From assembly GCF_003934285.1 (NCBI RefSeq), contig NZ_RQWJ01000002.1, positions 62,001 through 126,000 on the forward strand: a DNA stretch of 64,000 nucleotides, in the 5' to 3' direction. Below are positions 46,886-56,586 of the stretch, piece by piece; the stretch's first letter is position 1, and every line of letters begins with the position of its first letter. Under the pieces are notes generated by a model. It had not been told where the DNA came from. It was given only the letters and a program-made list of their open reading frames with translations, and ran no database searches. Made by a program: the position numbers and the translations under genes. This DNA is from Brevundimonas fluminis. Its GTDB lineage: Bacteria; Pseudomonadota; Alphaproteobacteria; Caulobacterales; Caulobacteraceae.

Positions 46886-47573
46886 CCTTGGGCACGAACA
46901 GCGGCGCCGCAAGCAGCCCGAGCAGGAAGCCGCCGAGATGGGCTTCCCACGCCAGTCCGCCCGCGCCGCCCTGCGACCGCGCGAGCGCAAACAACAGACC
47001 GAAAAGCACCCCGTTTGAAATCGTGAAGTCACGCAGGCCGAGAAGGACCTCGCGTGACGCCAATGGCCTGAGACGCCGACTCTCAAGATCGGACCGGACG
47101 AGCAGACCCCAAAGGCCGCAGATCGCGCCGGAAGCTCCGACCATCGGCAGGCCGTCGTCGGCGTGGATCGCCAGATACGCCGCAGCGGCGGCCGCAGCAG
47201 AAGCGACCAACAACGCGACGTACCGCAACCAGCCCGCGGACCTGCGACCGAGCATCATTCGGACCGGCAGCGACATGGACAGCAGCGCCCCACAGTTCAT
47301 CCAGAGGTGCCAGTGACCAGCATGGGTCGCCGGGTGAGTCAGAAGAACCCACCATCTGCCGTTCGACAGCGCCTCTCGCGACACGCCCAGCGCCGCAGGG
47401 CCGCCGATGAACCATTCCCCGACGTACGCGGCCACCAATGCTGCGGCCGTCAGAAGGCCGGGCAGCCCCCCTGCCCGGACGTCTTCGGCCAGAAGAGCAC
47501 GCCAGCTCAACGGACCTAGTCGGCCGCTTGCGGCACGCTGGAGCGTGGTCGGCCGGCCGGCGTGATGACTCAC
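46854..47573 (-). CDS. rhomboid-family intramembrane serine protease
   Basis: A 239-aa membrane protein with six to seven hydrophobic helices. Catalytic Ser149 lies in GASGAICG (residues 147-154) and His212 in AHLGGFLLG. The oxyanion-hole region is HAGHWHLWMNCGALL with the conserved His/Asn. Rhomboids cleave transmembrane helices. The gene's base composition looks lower in G+C than the neighbours. The substrate is unknown. Alphaproteobacterial mltA is often followed by smr, not by this gene. Confidence 0.9.
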   Translation of the reverse strand: MSHHAGRPTTLQRAASGRLGPLSWRALLAEDVRAGGLPGLLTAAALVAAYVGEWFIGGPAALGVSREALSNGRWWVLLTHPATHAGHWHLWMNCGALLSMSLPVRMMLGRRSAGWLRYVALLVASAAAAAAAYLAIHADDGLPMVGASGAICGLWGLLVRSDLESRRLRPLASREVLLGLRDFTISNGVLFGLLFALARSQGGAGGLAWEAHLGGFLLGLLAAPLFVPKVRDEERPATS

Positions 47574-49120
47574 CGCCGCTTCAGCCCACCCAGCACGCCC
47601 CGCAACAGTTCCCGCGTGATCGTGCTGCCCGCCGTGCGCAGCACGGACTTCGTAAGCGCCTCCACCGGGGTCTGACGGTTCGATCGGCGGGCGGGCGCGC
47701 GAGCCCGTTCGGCCTCGCGGTCCAGTCGGGCCTGTTCCTTCTCGCGGGCGGCGGCGGCCTTCTCGGCTTCCTTCGCGGCGGCCGCGTCGGCCCTGGCGCG
47801 GGCCTCGGCCAGTTTGGCGTCGGCGGCGGCCTGGTCGGCTTCGCCACGGCGGGCGGCCAGGACTTCCTCGGCGGACTCGCGGTCGACCGGGGTGTCGTAC
47901 AGCCCGCGCACGGGGCTCGAGGCCATGATCCGGGCACGCTCAGCGTCCGTCGCCGGGCCCAGGCGACTGTCCGGCGGGCGGATCTTCGTGCGGCCGACGA
48001 CGCGCGGCGCGCCCTTCTCGTCCAGCGTCGAGACCAGCGCCTCGCCGACGCCCAGACCCTGGATCGCCTCGGCGGTGTCGAAGGCGGGGTTGGGGCGGAA
48101 GCTCTGCGAGGCGGCCTTCAACCCCTTCTGCTCCGACGGGGTGTAGGCCCTCAGCGCGTGCTGGATGCGGTTGCCCAGCTGGGCGAGCACGCTGTCGGGG
48201 ATGTCGGCCGGGTTCTGGGTGACGAAGTAGACCCCGACCCCCTTGGACCGGATCAGCCGCACCACCTGCTCGACCTTCTCGCGCAGGGCGGCGGGCGCGT
48301 CGGTGAACAGCAGGTGCGCCTCGTCGAAGAAGAAGACGAGACGCGGCCTGTCCGGATCGCCCACCTCCGGCAGCTGTTCGAACAGCTCGGACAACAGCCA
48401 CAGCAGGAAGGCGGCGTAGAGACGCGGCGAGTTCATCAGCCGCGTCGCGTCCAGCACGTTGACCTGGCCCCGCCCGTCCAGAGACGTCCTCAGCATGTCC
48501 TCCAGCCGCAGGGCCGGCTCGCCGAAGAAGGCGGCCCCGCCCTGCTGCTCCAGCTGCAGGATCGACCGCTGGATGGCGGCGATTGAGGTCGGCGCCACGT
48601 TGCCGACCTCCCGCCCGATCCGCCCGGCGTTCTCGCCGACGTGGGCCAGCAGGGCGCGCAGGTCGTCGAGGTCGAGCAGCAGCAGACCCTCCTTGTCGGC
48701 GACGTGGAAGACCACCGACAGCACGCCCTCCTGCACCTCGTTCAGGTTCAGCATGCGCGCCAGCAGCAGCGGGCCGATCTCCGAGATCGTCGTGCGGATC
48801 GGGTGGCCCTTCTGCCCGTACAGGTCCCAGAACACCGTGGGCGCCGCCCTCGGCGTCAAGGTCAGACCCATCTCCTGCGCCCGGGCAAGCAGCTTGTCGT
48901 TGGGGCTGCCCGGCATGCAGATGCCCGACAGGTCGCCCTTCACGTCGGCGCAGAAGACGGGCACCCCGGCGTCGGAGAACCCTTGCGCCATGATCTGGAG
49001 GGTCACGGTCTTGCCGGTGCCCGTCGCGCCCGCCACCACCCCGTGCCGGTTGGCCCGGTTCAGCAGCAGCGTCTCGGGCCGGTCGGACTGGCCCAGGAAC
49101 AGGGCGGGGGCTTCGGTCAT
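47570..49120 (-). CDS. HerA-like ATPase (DUF853)
   Basis: A 516-aa HerA/FtsK-like ATPase. Walker A is GATGTGKT near residue 30 and Walker B is LVFFFDEAHLLFTDAP. Other blocks are RLMNSPRLYAAFLLWLLSELFEQLPE and RSKGVGVYFVTQNPADIPDSVLAQLGNR. The Ala/Glu-rich coiled-coil tail (about 400-470) is lineage-specific. The ATG 49120 follows an AAGGACG ribosome-binding site. Function unknown; its relatives process DNA ends. It is divergent from the AI-2E-family gene. Confidence 0.9.
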   Translation of the reverse strand: MTEAPALFLGQSDRPETLLLNRANRHGVVAGATGTGKTVTLQIMAQGFSDAGVPVFCADVKGDLSGICMPGSPNDKLLARAQEMGLTLTPRAAPTVFWDLYGQKGHPIRTTISEIGPLLLARMLNLNEVQEGVLSVVFHVADKEGLLLLDLDDLRALLAHVGENAGRIGREVGNVAPTSIAAIQRSILQLEQQGGAAFFGEPALRLEDMLRTSLDGRGQVNVLDATRLMNSPRLYAAFLLWLLSELFEQLPEVGDPDRPRLVFFFDEAHLLFTDAPAALREKVEQVVRLIRSKGVGVYFVTQNPADIPDSVLAQLGNRIQHALRAYTPSEQKGLKAASQSFRPNPAFDTAEAIQGLGVGEALVSTLDEKGAPRVVGRTKIRPPDSRLGPATDAERARIMASSPVRGLYDTPVDRESAEEVLAARRGEADQAAADAKLAEARARADAAAAKEAEKAAAAREKEQARLDREAERARAPARRSNRQTPVEALTKSVLRTAGSTITRELLRGVLGGLKRR

Positions 49121-49224
49121 GCGGCGTCCTTTCAGGAACCGCGACGGTTCCGCGGCGCTCATGCTTCACCGGGGCGGACCGGGGATCAAGGCCCGTTGAC
49201 GCCGCCCCGCCGGACCTTGACCAT

Positions 49225-50361
49225 ATGCCGATGAAACCGCCCACCGTGATCCCCGCCTCGGCCGTGTCGAGAAACGCCCTTGTGGTGATCGCCGCCGTGG
49301 CCGGGTGCTGGGCGGTCTATTGGCTTCGGGACATCCTGACGCCGCTGGCCATGGCCATCTTCCTGCTGATCATGATCGGCGGGATGCAGCGCTGGCTGGA
49401 ACGGCACGCGCGCCTGTCGCCCCGCTGGGCGGGCGCGGCGGCGCTGATCCTCGTGATCCTCGGCTTCTTCGCCTCCATCGCCATCATTCTGGACGGGGCG
49501 CTGGGCTTTTTCGGCGAGGCCTCCGGCGTGTCCCAAAGGATCGGGCCGCGGCTGGACCAGATCCTGACCGACGCCTACGCCCTCGTCGGACAGACCGAAC
49601 CGCCGACGGTGACGGAGCTGCTGTCGCAGCTGGACCTGCGCGCATGGATCGGTCAGGCGGCCATGCAGGTTCAGAACGTCCTGACCGGCTCGGTCTTCGT
49701 CCTGATCTACCTCGCCTTCCTGCTGGCGTCGCAGTGGGGGTTCCGGCGGAAGCTGGTCGGCATGTTCCCCGAACGGAAGGCGCGCACCGAGGCGATGGAG
49801 GTGTTCGAGCGCGTCCGCGGCGGCGTCGAGGGCTATCTGTGGGTCCAGACCGTGACGGGCCTGATGATCTGCGCGGCCGCCTGGATCCTGATGCGGGCGG
49901 TGGGGCTTCAGAATTCCGAGTTCTGGACCTTCGTCATCTTCGTGGTGGGCTTCATTCCGGTGCTGGGCGGCGCCATCGCCGGCCTCGCTCCGCCCCTGTT
50001 CGCCCTGGTGCAGTTCGAGAGCTACTGGCCCGCCATGATCCTGCTGATCGGGCTGCAGACCATCCTCTTCATCTCCGGCAACATGATCCAGCCGCGCATG
50101 CAGGGCGACAACCAGAACATCGACCCGGTGGTGGTGCTTCTGTCGCTGGCCTTCTGGGGCAAGATCTGGGGCGTGGTCGGCATGTTCCTGTCCACGCCTC
50201 TGGCGGTCATGGCCATGGCCATCCTGGCCGAGTTCCGGGGCAGCCGCTGGATGGCCATCCTGCTGTCAGGGGACGGCGAGCCCTATGCCGACGAGGCGCC
50301 GCCGGCCCGCGACGACTCGCCGCGCCCGCGTCGGGGAGCGAAGGGCGCCGGCGGGGCTTGA
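49225..50361 (+). CDS. AI-2E family permease
   Basis: A 378-aa inner-membrane protein with about eight helices. Conserved features are AVYWLRDILTPLAMAIFLLI, AFLLASQWGFRRKL and the GFIPVLGGAIAG plus NMIQPRMQGD...LSLAFWGKIWGVVGMFLSTPLAV C-terminal signature. The family is named for TqsA but most members move ions or small solutes; the substrate is unknown. The hydrophilic C-terminus is Pro/Arg-rich. It is followed by a 311-nt gap. Confidence 0.93.
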   Translation: MPMKPPTVIPASAVSRNALVVIAAVAGCWAVYWLRDILTPLAMAIFLLIMIGGMQRWLERHARLSPRWAGAAALILVILGFFASIAIILDGALGFFGEASGVSQRIGPRLDQILTDAYALVGQTEPPTVTELLSQLDLRAWIGQAAMQVQNVLTGSVFVLIYLAFLLASQWGFRRKLVGMFPERKARTEAMEVFERVRGGVEGYLWVQTVTGLMICAAAWILMRAVGLQNSEFWTFVIFVVGFIPVLGGAIAGLAPPLFALVQFESYWPAMILLIGLQTILFISGNMIQPRMQGDNQNIDPVVVLLSLAFWGKIWGVVGMFLSTPLAVMAMAILAEFRGSRWMAILLSGDGEPYADEAPPARDDSPRPRRGAKGAGGA

Positions 50362-50672
50362 ACCGGGGCGGTCGCTTCCCACATCCGCATCATCGCCGCG
50401 GTTCCCTCCCCTCCACCCGCGGCGCATACAAGGCCGGCGCCTCCCTCCCCCCTCCCGGCGCCGTCCCGGCAAAGGCCGTCGAAGTTCGCTTCGGCGGCCT
50501 TTCGCATGACGGTCCCCGATCACCCTTGTGGCGATTTGGTCACACGGCCGCGCCGTGTGCGGCAGACCGGCGATCGCCCCGGAACGGCCACGGTGATGGC
50601 CACGTTGAGGCGCCGTGGGAGGGCTCCACACCATGAGGCGCGACCCTTCGTGCCGGACTCTCAGAGGATTTC
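50362..50672. other. 311-nt gap with terminator and structured leader
   Basis: No ORF is supported. It holds a terminator (50471-50502), then an 8-bp hairpin with a 3-nt loop (50541-50548 with 50552-50559) and CCACG/CGTGG dyads up to the next start. The right half is the likely promoter and leader of the outer-membrane protein gene. Confidence 0.6.
50471..50502 (+). terminator. intrinsic terminator after AI-2E family gene
   Basis: A hairpin with an outer 8-bp stem (50471-50478 with 50495-50502), a T-G pair and an inner 5-bp stem capped by a TTCG tetraloop. The outer arms are AAAGG/CCTTT, giving an A/T flank. Confidence 0.75.
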
Positions 50673-51512
50673 ATGAAGATCAAACATGCCGCCGCCGCCC
50701 TGGCCCTGATGGCCGCCGCCGGCGCCACCCCGGCCCTGGCCCAGTCCGCTCCCGACTGGAGCGGCTTCTACGTCGGCGTTCACGGCGGGTTCCTGGACAG
50801 CCACGAGGACAAGAACGAGACGCTGGTCTTCGACCGCGACTTCGACGGCGCCTTCGACGACACCGTGGTCCTGAGCGGCTCGGGCGCCGACGCCTTCAGC
50901 CCGGGTTTCTGCGCGGGCCAGTCTTCGAACACCACGCCGGCCGGCGTTTGCGACCGTGACGGTTCCGGCGTCGCCGGCGGCGCCCGTGTCGGTTACGACA
51001 TGCAGTTCGGCAACTGGGTCGTCGGCGCGGTGGCCGAGATCCAGGGAGTCGACGCCGAGGATTCGGTGACCGGCTTCAGCACCACCCCGGCCCGCTACTC
51101 GTTCACCCGGAACCTGGAGCACACCGCCGGCCTGCGCCTGCGCGCCGGCTACGCCATGGGTCCGGCGCTGTTCTACGGCACCGGCGGCGTCGCTTACGGC
51201 AAGATCGAGAACAAGTTCATGACCTCGAACGGCGCCAACAGCTTCACCGTCCGGACCGACGAAGACGACGCCGACGGCTTCCAGTACGGCGGCGGCGTGG
51301 AGTGGCGTCTGGCCCCGAACCTGACGCTGGTCGGCGAGTACCTGTACACCGACCTCGAGGCCGGCGACTACGTCGTGCGCGCCGGACCGGGCACCGCCCC
51401 GGCGACCAACCCGTTCATTCTGCCCCCGAACACGGCCGGCACGGACATTTCGCGGTCGAACCCGGACTTCAAGACCCACGAGTTCCGTCTGGGCATGAAC
51501 GTCCGCTTCTGA
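50673..51512 (+). CDS. outer-membrane beta-barrel protein
   Basis: A 279-aa porin-like protein. The signal peptide (1-23, ATPALAQ) precedes DWSGFYVGVHGGFLD, the OmpA/opacity-like opening. Many amphipathic strands follow, and it ends FRLGMNVRF with a C-terminal Phe for BAM recognition. Two Cys (SPGFCAGQ, GVCDRD) may form a loop disulphide. The loop near residues 45-90 is Asp-rich. Probable abundant small outer-membrane barrel; the ligand is unknown. Confidence 0.88.
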   Translation: MKIKHAAAALALMAAAGATPALAQSAPDWSGFYVGVHGGFLDSHEDKNETLVFDRDFDGAFDDTVVLSGSGADAFSPGFCAGQSSNTTPAGVCDRDGSGVAGGARVGYDMQFGNWVVGAVAEIQGVDAEDSVTGFSTTPARYSFTRNLEHTAGLRLRAGYAMGPALFYGTGGVAYGKIENKFMTSNGANSFTVRTDEDDADGFQYGGGVEWRLAPNLTLVGEYLYTDLEAGDYVVRAGPGTAPATNPFILPPNTAGTDISRSNPDFKTHEFRLGMNVRF

Positions 51513-51534
51513 TTCACGACCGAACGCGGAAGGG

Positions 51535-51572
51535 CGCCGGATCCGGGAAACCGGGTCCGGCGTCTTCTTTTT
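51535..51572 (+). terminator. intrinsic terminator after the outer-membrane protein gene
   Basis: A 12-bp stem with one G-T wobble (51535-51546 with 51551-51562), a GAAA tetraloop and a following TCTTCTTTTT tract: a textbook factor-independent terminator. Confidence 0.9.
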
Positions 51573-51658
51573 GCGCCCGGCCTTCCCCTTTCCCGACGCC
51601 CGCTCTAACCATCGGCCAAAGAGCGGTCGGGAGGACCGCGTCCGACAAGAGAGCCCCC

Positions 51659-54600
51659 ATGGCCGCCCAAGCCGAAGCCGCCCCGACGTCCGCCGAACGG
51701 ATGGAGGCGCTGGCGCGGGACTTTGCGCGCGCGGGGGGCGGCGCGGTCGGCGCGCTGGAGCGGGAGTTCCTCTCCCAGGCCCTGGAAGACTGGTCGGCCG
51801 ACGAGACGCCGGAGATCGGTCTGGCGGACCTCGGCGCGGTTCTTGCCGGCGTCTGGACCGCGACCGCCGTGCGGAAGTCCGGAGAGCCGCCGCGGGTCGC
51901 GATAGGGCCCCTGGCCGGGGCTGACGGCCGGGCGACGGGCTTCGACCTGATCCACATCGTTCAGGACGACGGACCTTTCCTCGTCGACAGCATCATGGGC
52001 GAACTGGCCGACGCCGGGGTGTCCGTCCGGGCGATGTTCCATCCGGTGACCGCCACCGCGCGTGACGCGCGCGGCGCCCGGATCGGAGCGACGACGCGCG
52101 AGTCGGTGGTGGTGGTGGTGGTGGATCCGCTGCCGCAGGAGCGTCGCGACGCGCTGAAGGCGGGCCTGATCGCCACGCTCGAGGACGTGGGCGCCGCCGT
52201 GGGCGACCACGCCGCCATGAACGCCGCCATGTCGGGGGCGATCGACCACCTGCGCACCGGCCCCAAGGGCGTGGATCCCTCCCTGGTGGCGGAATCGATC
52301 GCCTTCCTCGAGTGGCTGAACGCCGACCACTTCGTCTTCCTCGGCGCCCGCGACTACGACTATCCGCGCGACGAGACGGGCGCCTACCAGGCCGAGGCGC
52401 CGCTCTCCCAGGCGCGCGAGGGTCTGGGGGTCCTGCGCGACCCCGAGCGCACCGTCCTGCGCCGTACGAACGAGCCCGCCGTCCTGACCGGCGCGATGAA
52501 GCGCCAGATCGACCTGTCGGACCCCGTCACGGTGGCCAAGGCCAACGCCCGGTCGCGGGTGCACCGCCGGGCGTACATGGACTACGTCGGCGTGAAGCGG
52601 TTCGGTCCGGACGGCCGGCCCTCGGGCGAGACCCGGTTCGTCGGCCTGTTCACGGCCGAGGCCTACGACCGGCAAACCTCGGAGGTGCCGTTGATCCGGC
52701 GCAAGGTCGCCAACGCCCTGACCCGGGCGGCCAAGGCCGAGGGCAGCCACAGCCACAAGCGCCTGAAGAACATCCTGGAAACCTATCCCCGGGACGAGCT
52801 GTTCCAGATCCGCGAGGACGAGCTGCTCGACATCGCCCTGGGCATCCTCCACCTGCAGGACCGGCCGCGCATCCGCAGCTTCACGCGCAAGGATCCGTTC
52901 GACCGGTTCGTCTCGGTGCTGGTCTTCATCCCCCGCGACCGTTTCCACGCCTCGGTGCGCGAGCGCATAGGCCGCATCCTGGCCGAGGCCTGGGGCGGAC
53001 GCCTGTCGGCCTGGTACCCGGAACTGTCGGACAACCCGCTGGTCCGCATCCACTACATCATCGGCGTGACGCCCGGCGCGCACGCCAGCCCGGACATGGC
53101 CGAGCTCGAGCATCGGATCGCCGAAGCCGGCCGCGGCTGGAAGGATCGCTTCGAGGGAGCCCTGCGCGCAGCGGCGGTCGACGACGTCGGCGTGGGCCCG
53201 CTCAGCGAGCGGTGGGCCGAGGCCTTCGGCGCCGGCTATCGGGACCGCTACGACGCCGCCGAGGCGGTGCGCGACCTGCAGGCCTTCGACCGCCTGAACG
53301 ACGACGGCGCCGTGGGCCGGGGAGAGCCGGTCGGCGTCCGCGCCTTCCGCAACCCCGGCGACACCCCGCTGCAGTTCCGGTTCAAGCTGTACCGGCGGGG
53401 CGGGGCCGTGCCCCTGTCCGACATCCTGCCGATCCTCGCGGACATGGGGTTGAAGACGCTGGAGGAATGGGGGCACGCGGTGAAGCCGCTGGGCGAGGAG
53501 CCGGTTCACGTTCACGAGTTCCTGCTGGAGGATCCGCGCGGAGAGTCGCTGACCTTCGACGCCGTCGCCGGACCCTTCGAAGCGGCGGTGCAGGCCGTTT
53601 GGAGCGGTCTGACCGAGAGCGACGGCTTCAATCGTCTGGTGCTGGAACTGGGCGTCGGCTGGCGTGAGGCGGCGCTCATCCGCGTCCTGGCGCGCTATCG
53701 TCAGCAGAGCGGTCTCGATCCCAGCCAGGCGGTGCAGGAGGAAGCGCTCGTCCTCTATCCCGAGGCGGCGAGGACGCTGCTCGAACTGTTCGCGGCCAAG
53801 TTCGACCCGACACGCGGTGAAGTGGCCGCTCGCGAGGCCGAGGTCGGTCGCCTGAACGACCGGACGTCGGCGCTCCTGCAGGGCGTGAAGAGCCTGGATC
53901 ACGACCGCGCCCTGCGCCGCATGGCCGCCCTGATCGGCGCTATCAAGCGGACGAACTTCTTCCAGAGCGCCGCCGACGGCGGGCCGAAGCCGCACATCTC
54001 GATCAAGGTGGCCTCGCGCGAGCTCGACGACCTGCCTCTGCCCAAGCCCTATCGCGAGATCTTCGTCTGGGCCCCGCACGTCGAGGGCGTGCACCTGCGC
54101 TTCGGCCCGGTGGCCCGCGGCGGCCTGCGCTGGTCGGACCGGCGCGACGACTTCCGCACCGAGGTTCTGGGGCTGGTGAAGGCGCAGCAGGTCAAGAACG
54201 CGGTGATCGTGCCCGTGGGATCCAAGGGCGGCTTCTACCCCAAGAACCTGACGGCCATGGTCCGCGCCGGCGCCGACCGCGACGCCCAGCAGGCCGAGGC
54301 CATCCGCGCCTACAAGACCTTCCTGTCCGGATTGCTGGACGTGACCGACAACATCGCCGCCGACGGCGCGGTGGTGCGTCCCGCGCAGGTGGTGGCCTGG
54401 GAAGACGACGACCCCTATCTGGTCGTCGCCGCCGACAAGGGCACGGCCACCTTCTCCGACATCGCCAACGGCGTCTCGGCCCAGTACGGCTTCTGGTTGG
54501 GCGACGCCTTCGCGTCGGGCGGCTCGGTCGGCTACGACCACAAGGCCATGGGCATCACCGCCCGCGGCGCCTGGGAGGCGGTCAAGCGCCACTTCCGCGA

Positions 54601-56566
54601 GATGGGCAAGGACATCCAGACCGAGCCCTTCACCGCGGTGGGCGTCGGCGACATGTCCGGCGACGTCTTCGGCAACGGCATGCTGCTGTCGAAGGCGACG
54701 AAGCTGGTCGCCGCCTTCGATCACCGGGACGTCTTCCTCGATCCGGATCCCGATCCGGCGACGTCCTGGGCCGAACGCGACCGGCTGTTCCAGTTGCCGC
54801 GCTCCTCCTGGCAGGACTACGACCGCTCGAAGATCTCGAAGGGCGGCGGCGTCTTCTCGCGCGGCGACAAGTCGATTCCGTTGTCGCCCGAGGTCCGCGC
54901 CCTGCTGGGGGTCGAGGACGAGGCGCTGGACCCCCCGTCTCTGATGAAGGCCATCCTGAAGGCGCCGGTCGAGCTGCTCTACCTGGGCGGCATCGGCACC
55001 TATGTGAAGGCGCCTCACGAAACCGACGCCCAGGCCGGCGACAAGGCCAACGACGCCCTGCGCATCGACGGGAACGACCTGCGGGTGAAGGTGGTGGGAG
55101 AGGGCGCCAACCTGGGCCTCACCCAGGCGGGCCGCATCCACTTCGCCCTGTCGGGACGCGGCGCGGGCGGCGGGCGGATCAACACCGACGCGATCGACAA
55201 CTCGGCCGGCGTGGACACTTCGGACCACGAGGTGAACATCAAGATTCTGACGGGGTCGGCGATCATGTCCGGCGCGCTCAGGCCCGAGGACCGGGACGCC
55301 CTTCTCGCCTCGATGACCGAAGAGGTCGGGCTGAAGGTGCTTCGGCACAACTACGATCAGACGCTGGCCCTCACCCTGCAGCAGGCCGAGGGGGCCGACG
55401 CCCTGGATTCTCAGCAAGGCTTCATGCAGGCGCTGGTCGCCAAGGGGCGGCTCGATCGCCGCGTCGAGGGCCTTCCCGACGACCTGAAGCTGGCCGAGAT
55501 GAAGGCCACCGGATCGGCTCTGACCCGGCCCGAACTGGCGGTGCTGACCGCCTATTCCAAGATCGAGCTGTTCGACGAGATCGTCGCGTCGGCGGCGCCG
55601 GACGACCCCTTCTTCCACGCCACGCTGGTGAACTATTTCCCGGCGGCCCTGCATGGCTTCGAGACGGAGATGCGCGGCCACCGCCTGCGACGCGAGATCG
55701 TTTCGACGGTGCTGGCCAACGACATCGTCAACGCCTGCGGCGCCACCTTCCCGCTGCGCCTGCGCCAGAGCGCCGAAACCGGCGCGGGGCCCATGGTCCT
55801 GGCATTCGCCGCGGCGCGCCGCATCTTCCGCCTCGACGAGGCATGGGACGCGGTCTCGGCCCTGGACCTGAAGATCCCCGCCGACGCCCAGACGGCGCTG
55901 TACCGAGAGATCGCCCTGGTCATGCGCCGCCAGACCTTCTGGCTGACGCGTCGCGCGGCGCGCGCAGGCAGCACCGTGCAGGGGCTGATCGACGCCTATC
56001 AGCCCGTCGCGGACGCCCTGAGGCCACACGGCGGCGAAGTGCTGTCGCGCTTCGAGCAGGCGCGGCTGCAGGCCCGCATCGACGCCTTCCGCGCCGTGGG
56101 CGCGCCGGACGGTCTGGCGCGGTCCGTCGCCCTGCTGCGCCCGACCGTCGCCACCGCGGACATCGGCGACCTGGCCGGGGAGGCCGGATGGGACGCGCCG
56201 TCGATGGCGCGGCTGTATCACCAGGTCGGCGCCGCCTTCGACTTCGATCGGCTGCGCGCCGCCGCGGGGGGGGTGCCCTCGCACGACCGCTTCGACCGCA
56301 TGGCGGTGCGCCGCCTGATTCAGGAGCTCAAGGCCGAGCAGCTGGACCTTACGCGCGCCGTGGCCCGCTCGTGCGACGCCTCGTGCGGCAAGGACGAGTC
56401 GACGGCGGAGCAGGCCGTCGACGCCTGGATCGGGCCGCGTCTCTCGATCGTCGAGGGCGTTCGCGCCTCGGTCGACGAGATCGAGGCCTCGGGCGCCGGC
56501 TGGACCTTCGCCAAGCTGACCATCGCCAACGCCACCATCCGGGAGATCGCCGCAACCGCGCGGTGA
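51659..56566 (+). CDS. NAD-specific glutamate dehydrogenase, large type
   Basis: A 1635-aa enzyme of the 180-kDa bacterial GDH family. The N-terminal third has ACT-like regulatory modules (DDGPFLVDSIMGELADAGVSV, FVFLGARDYDYP), the middle has RVHRRAYMDYVGVKRFG and IPRDRFHASVRERIGRIL, and the catalytic core has RGGLRWSDRRDDFRTEVLGL, KAQQVKNAVIVPVGSKGGF and GVGDMSGDVFGNGMLLS. It deaminates glutamate to 2-oxoglutarate with NAD+. The ATG at 51659 is chosen; the frame upstream covers the neighbour's 3' end. It is followed by a UspA gene. Confidence 0.96.
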   Translation: MAAQAEAAPTSAERMEALARDFARAGGGAVGALEREFLSQALEDWSADETPEIGLADLGAVLAGVWTATAVRKSGEPPRVAIGPLAGADGRATGFDLIHIVQDDGPFLVDSIMGELADAGVSVRAMFHPVTATARDARGARIGATTRESVVVVVVDPLPQERRDALKAGLIATLEDVGAAVGDHAAMNAAMSGAIDHLRTGPKGVDPSLVAESIAFLEWLNADHFVFLGARDYDYPRDETGAYQAEAPLSQAREGLGVLRDPERTVLRRTNEPAVLTGAMKRQIDLSDPVTVAKANARSRVHRRAYMDYVGVKRFGPDGRPSGETRFVGLFTAEAYDRQTSEVPLIRRKVANALTRAAKAEGSHSHKRLKNILETYPRDELFQIREDELLDIALGILHLQDRPRIRSFTRKDPFDRFVSVLVFIPRDRFHASVRERIGRILAEAWGGRLSAWYPELSDNPLVRIHYIIGVTPGAHASPDMAELEHRIAEAGRGWKDRFEGALRAAAVDDVGVGPLSERWAEAFGAGYRDRYDAAEAVRDLQAFDRLNDDGAVGRGEPVGVRAFRNPGDTPLQFRFKLYRRGGAVPLSDILPILADMGLKTLEEWGHAVKPLGEEPVHVHEFLLEDPRGESLTFDAVAGPFEAAVQAVWSGLTESDGFNRLVLELGVGWREAALIRVLARYRQQSGLDPSQAVQEEALVLYPEAARTLLELFAAKFDPTRGEVAAREAEVGRLNDRTSALLQGVKSLDHDRALRRMAALIGAIKRTNFFQSAADGGPKPHISIKVASRELDDLPLPKPYREIFVWAPHVEGVHLRFGPVARGGLRWSDRRDDFRTEVLGLVKAQQVKNAVIVPVGSKGGFYPKNLTAMVRAGADRDAQQAEAIRAYKTFLSGLLDVTDNIAADGAVVRPAQVVAWEDDDPYLVVAADKGTATFSDIANGVSAQYGFWLGDAFASGGSVGYDHKAMGITARGAWEAVKRHFREMGKDIQTEPFTAVGVGDMSGDVFGNGMLLSKATKLVAAFDHRDVFLDPDPDPATSWAERDRLFQLPRSSWQDYDRSKISKGGGVFSRGDKSIPLSPEVRALLGVEDEALDPPSLMKAILKAPVELLYLGGIGTYVKAPHETDAQAGDKANDALRIDGNDLRVKVVGEGANLGLTQAGRIHFALSGRGAGGGRINTDAIDNSAGVDTSDHEVNIKILTGSAIMSGALRPEDRDALLASMTEEVGLKVLRHNYDQTLALTLQQAEGADALDSQQGFMQALVAKGRLDRRVEGLPDDLKLAEMKATGSALTRPELAVLTAYSKIELFDEIVASAAPDDPFFHATLVNYFPAALHGFETEMRGHRLRREIVSTVLANDIVNACGATFPLRLRQSAETGAGPMVLAFAAARRIFRLDEAWDAVSALDLKIPADAQTALYREIALVMRRQTFWLTRRAARAGSTVQGLIDAYQPVADALRPHGGEVLSRFEQARLQARIDAFRAVGAPDGLARSVALLRPTVATADIGDLAGEAGWDAPSMARLYHQVGAAFDFDRLRAAAGGVPSHDRFDRMAVRRLIQELKAEQLDLTRAVARSCDASCGKDESTAEQAVDAWIGPRLSIVEGVRASVDEIEASGAGWTFAKLTIANATIREIAATAR

Positions 56567-56586
56567 CGCCGACAGGGGAGGGGCCG

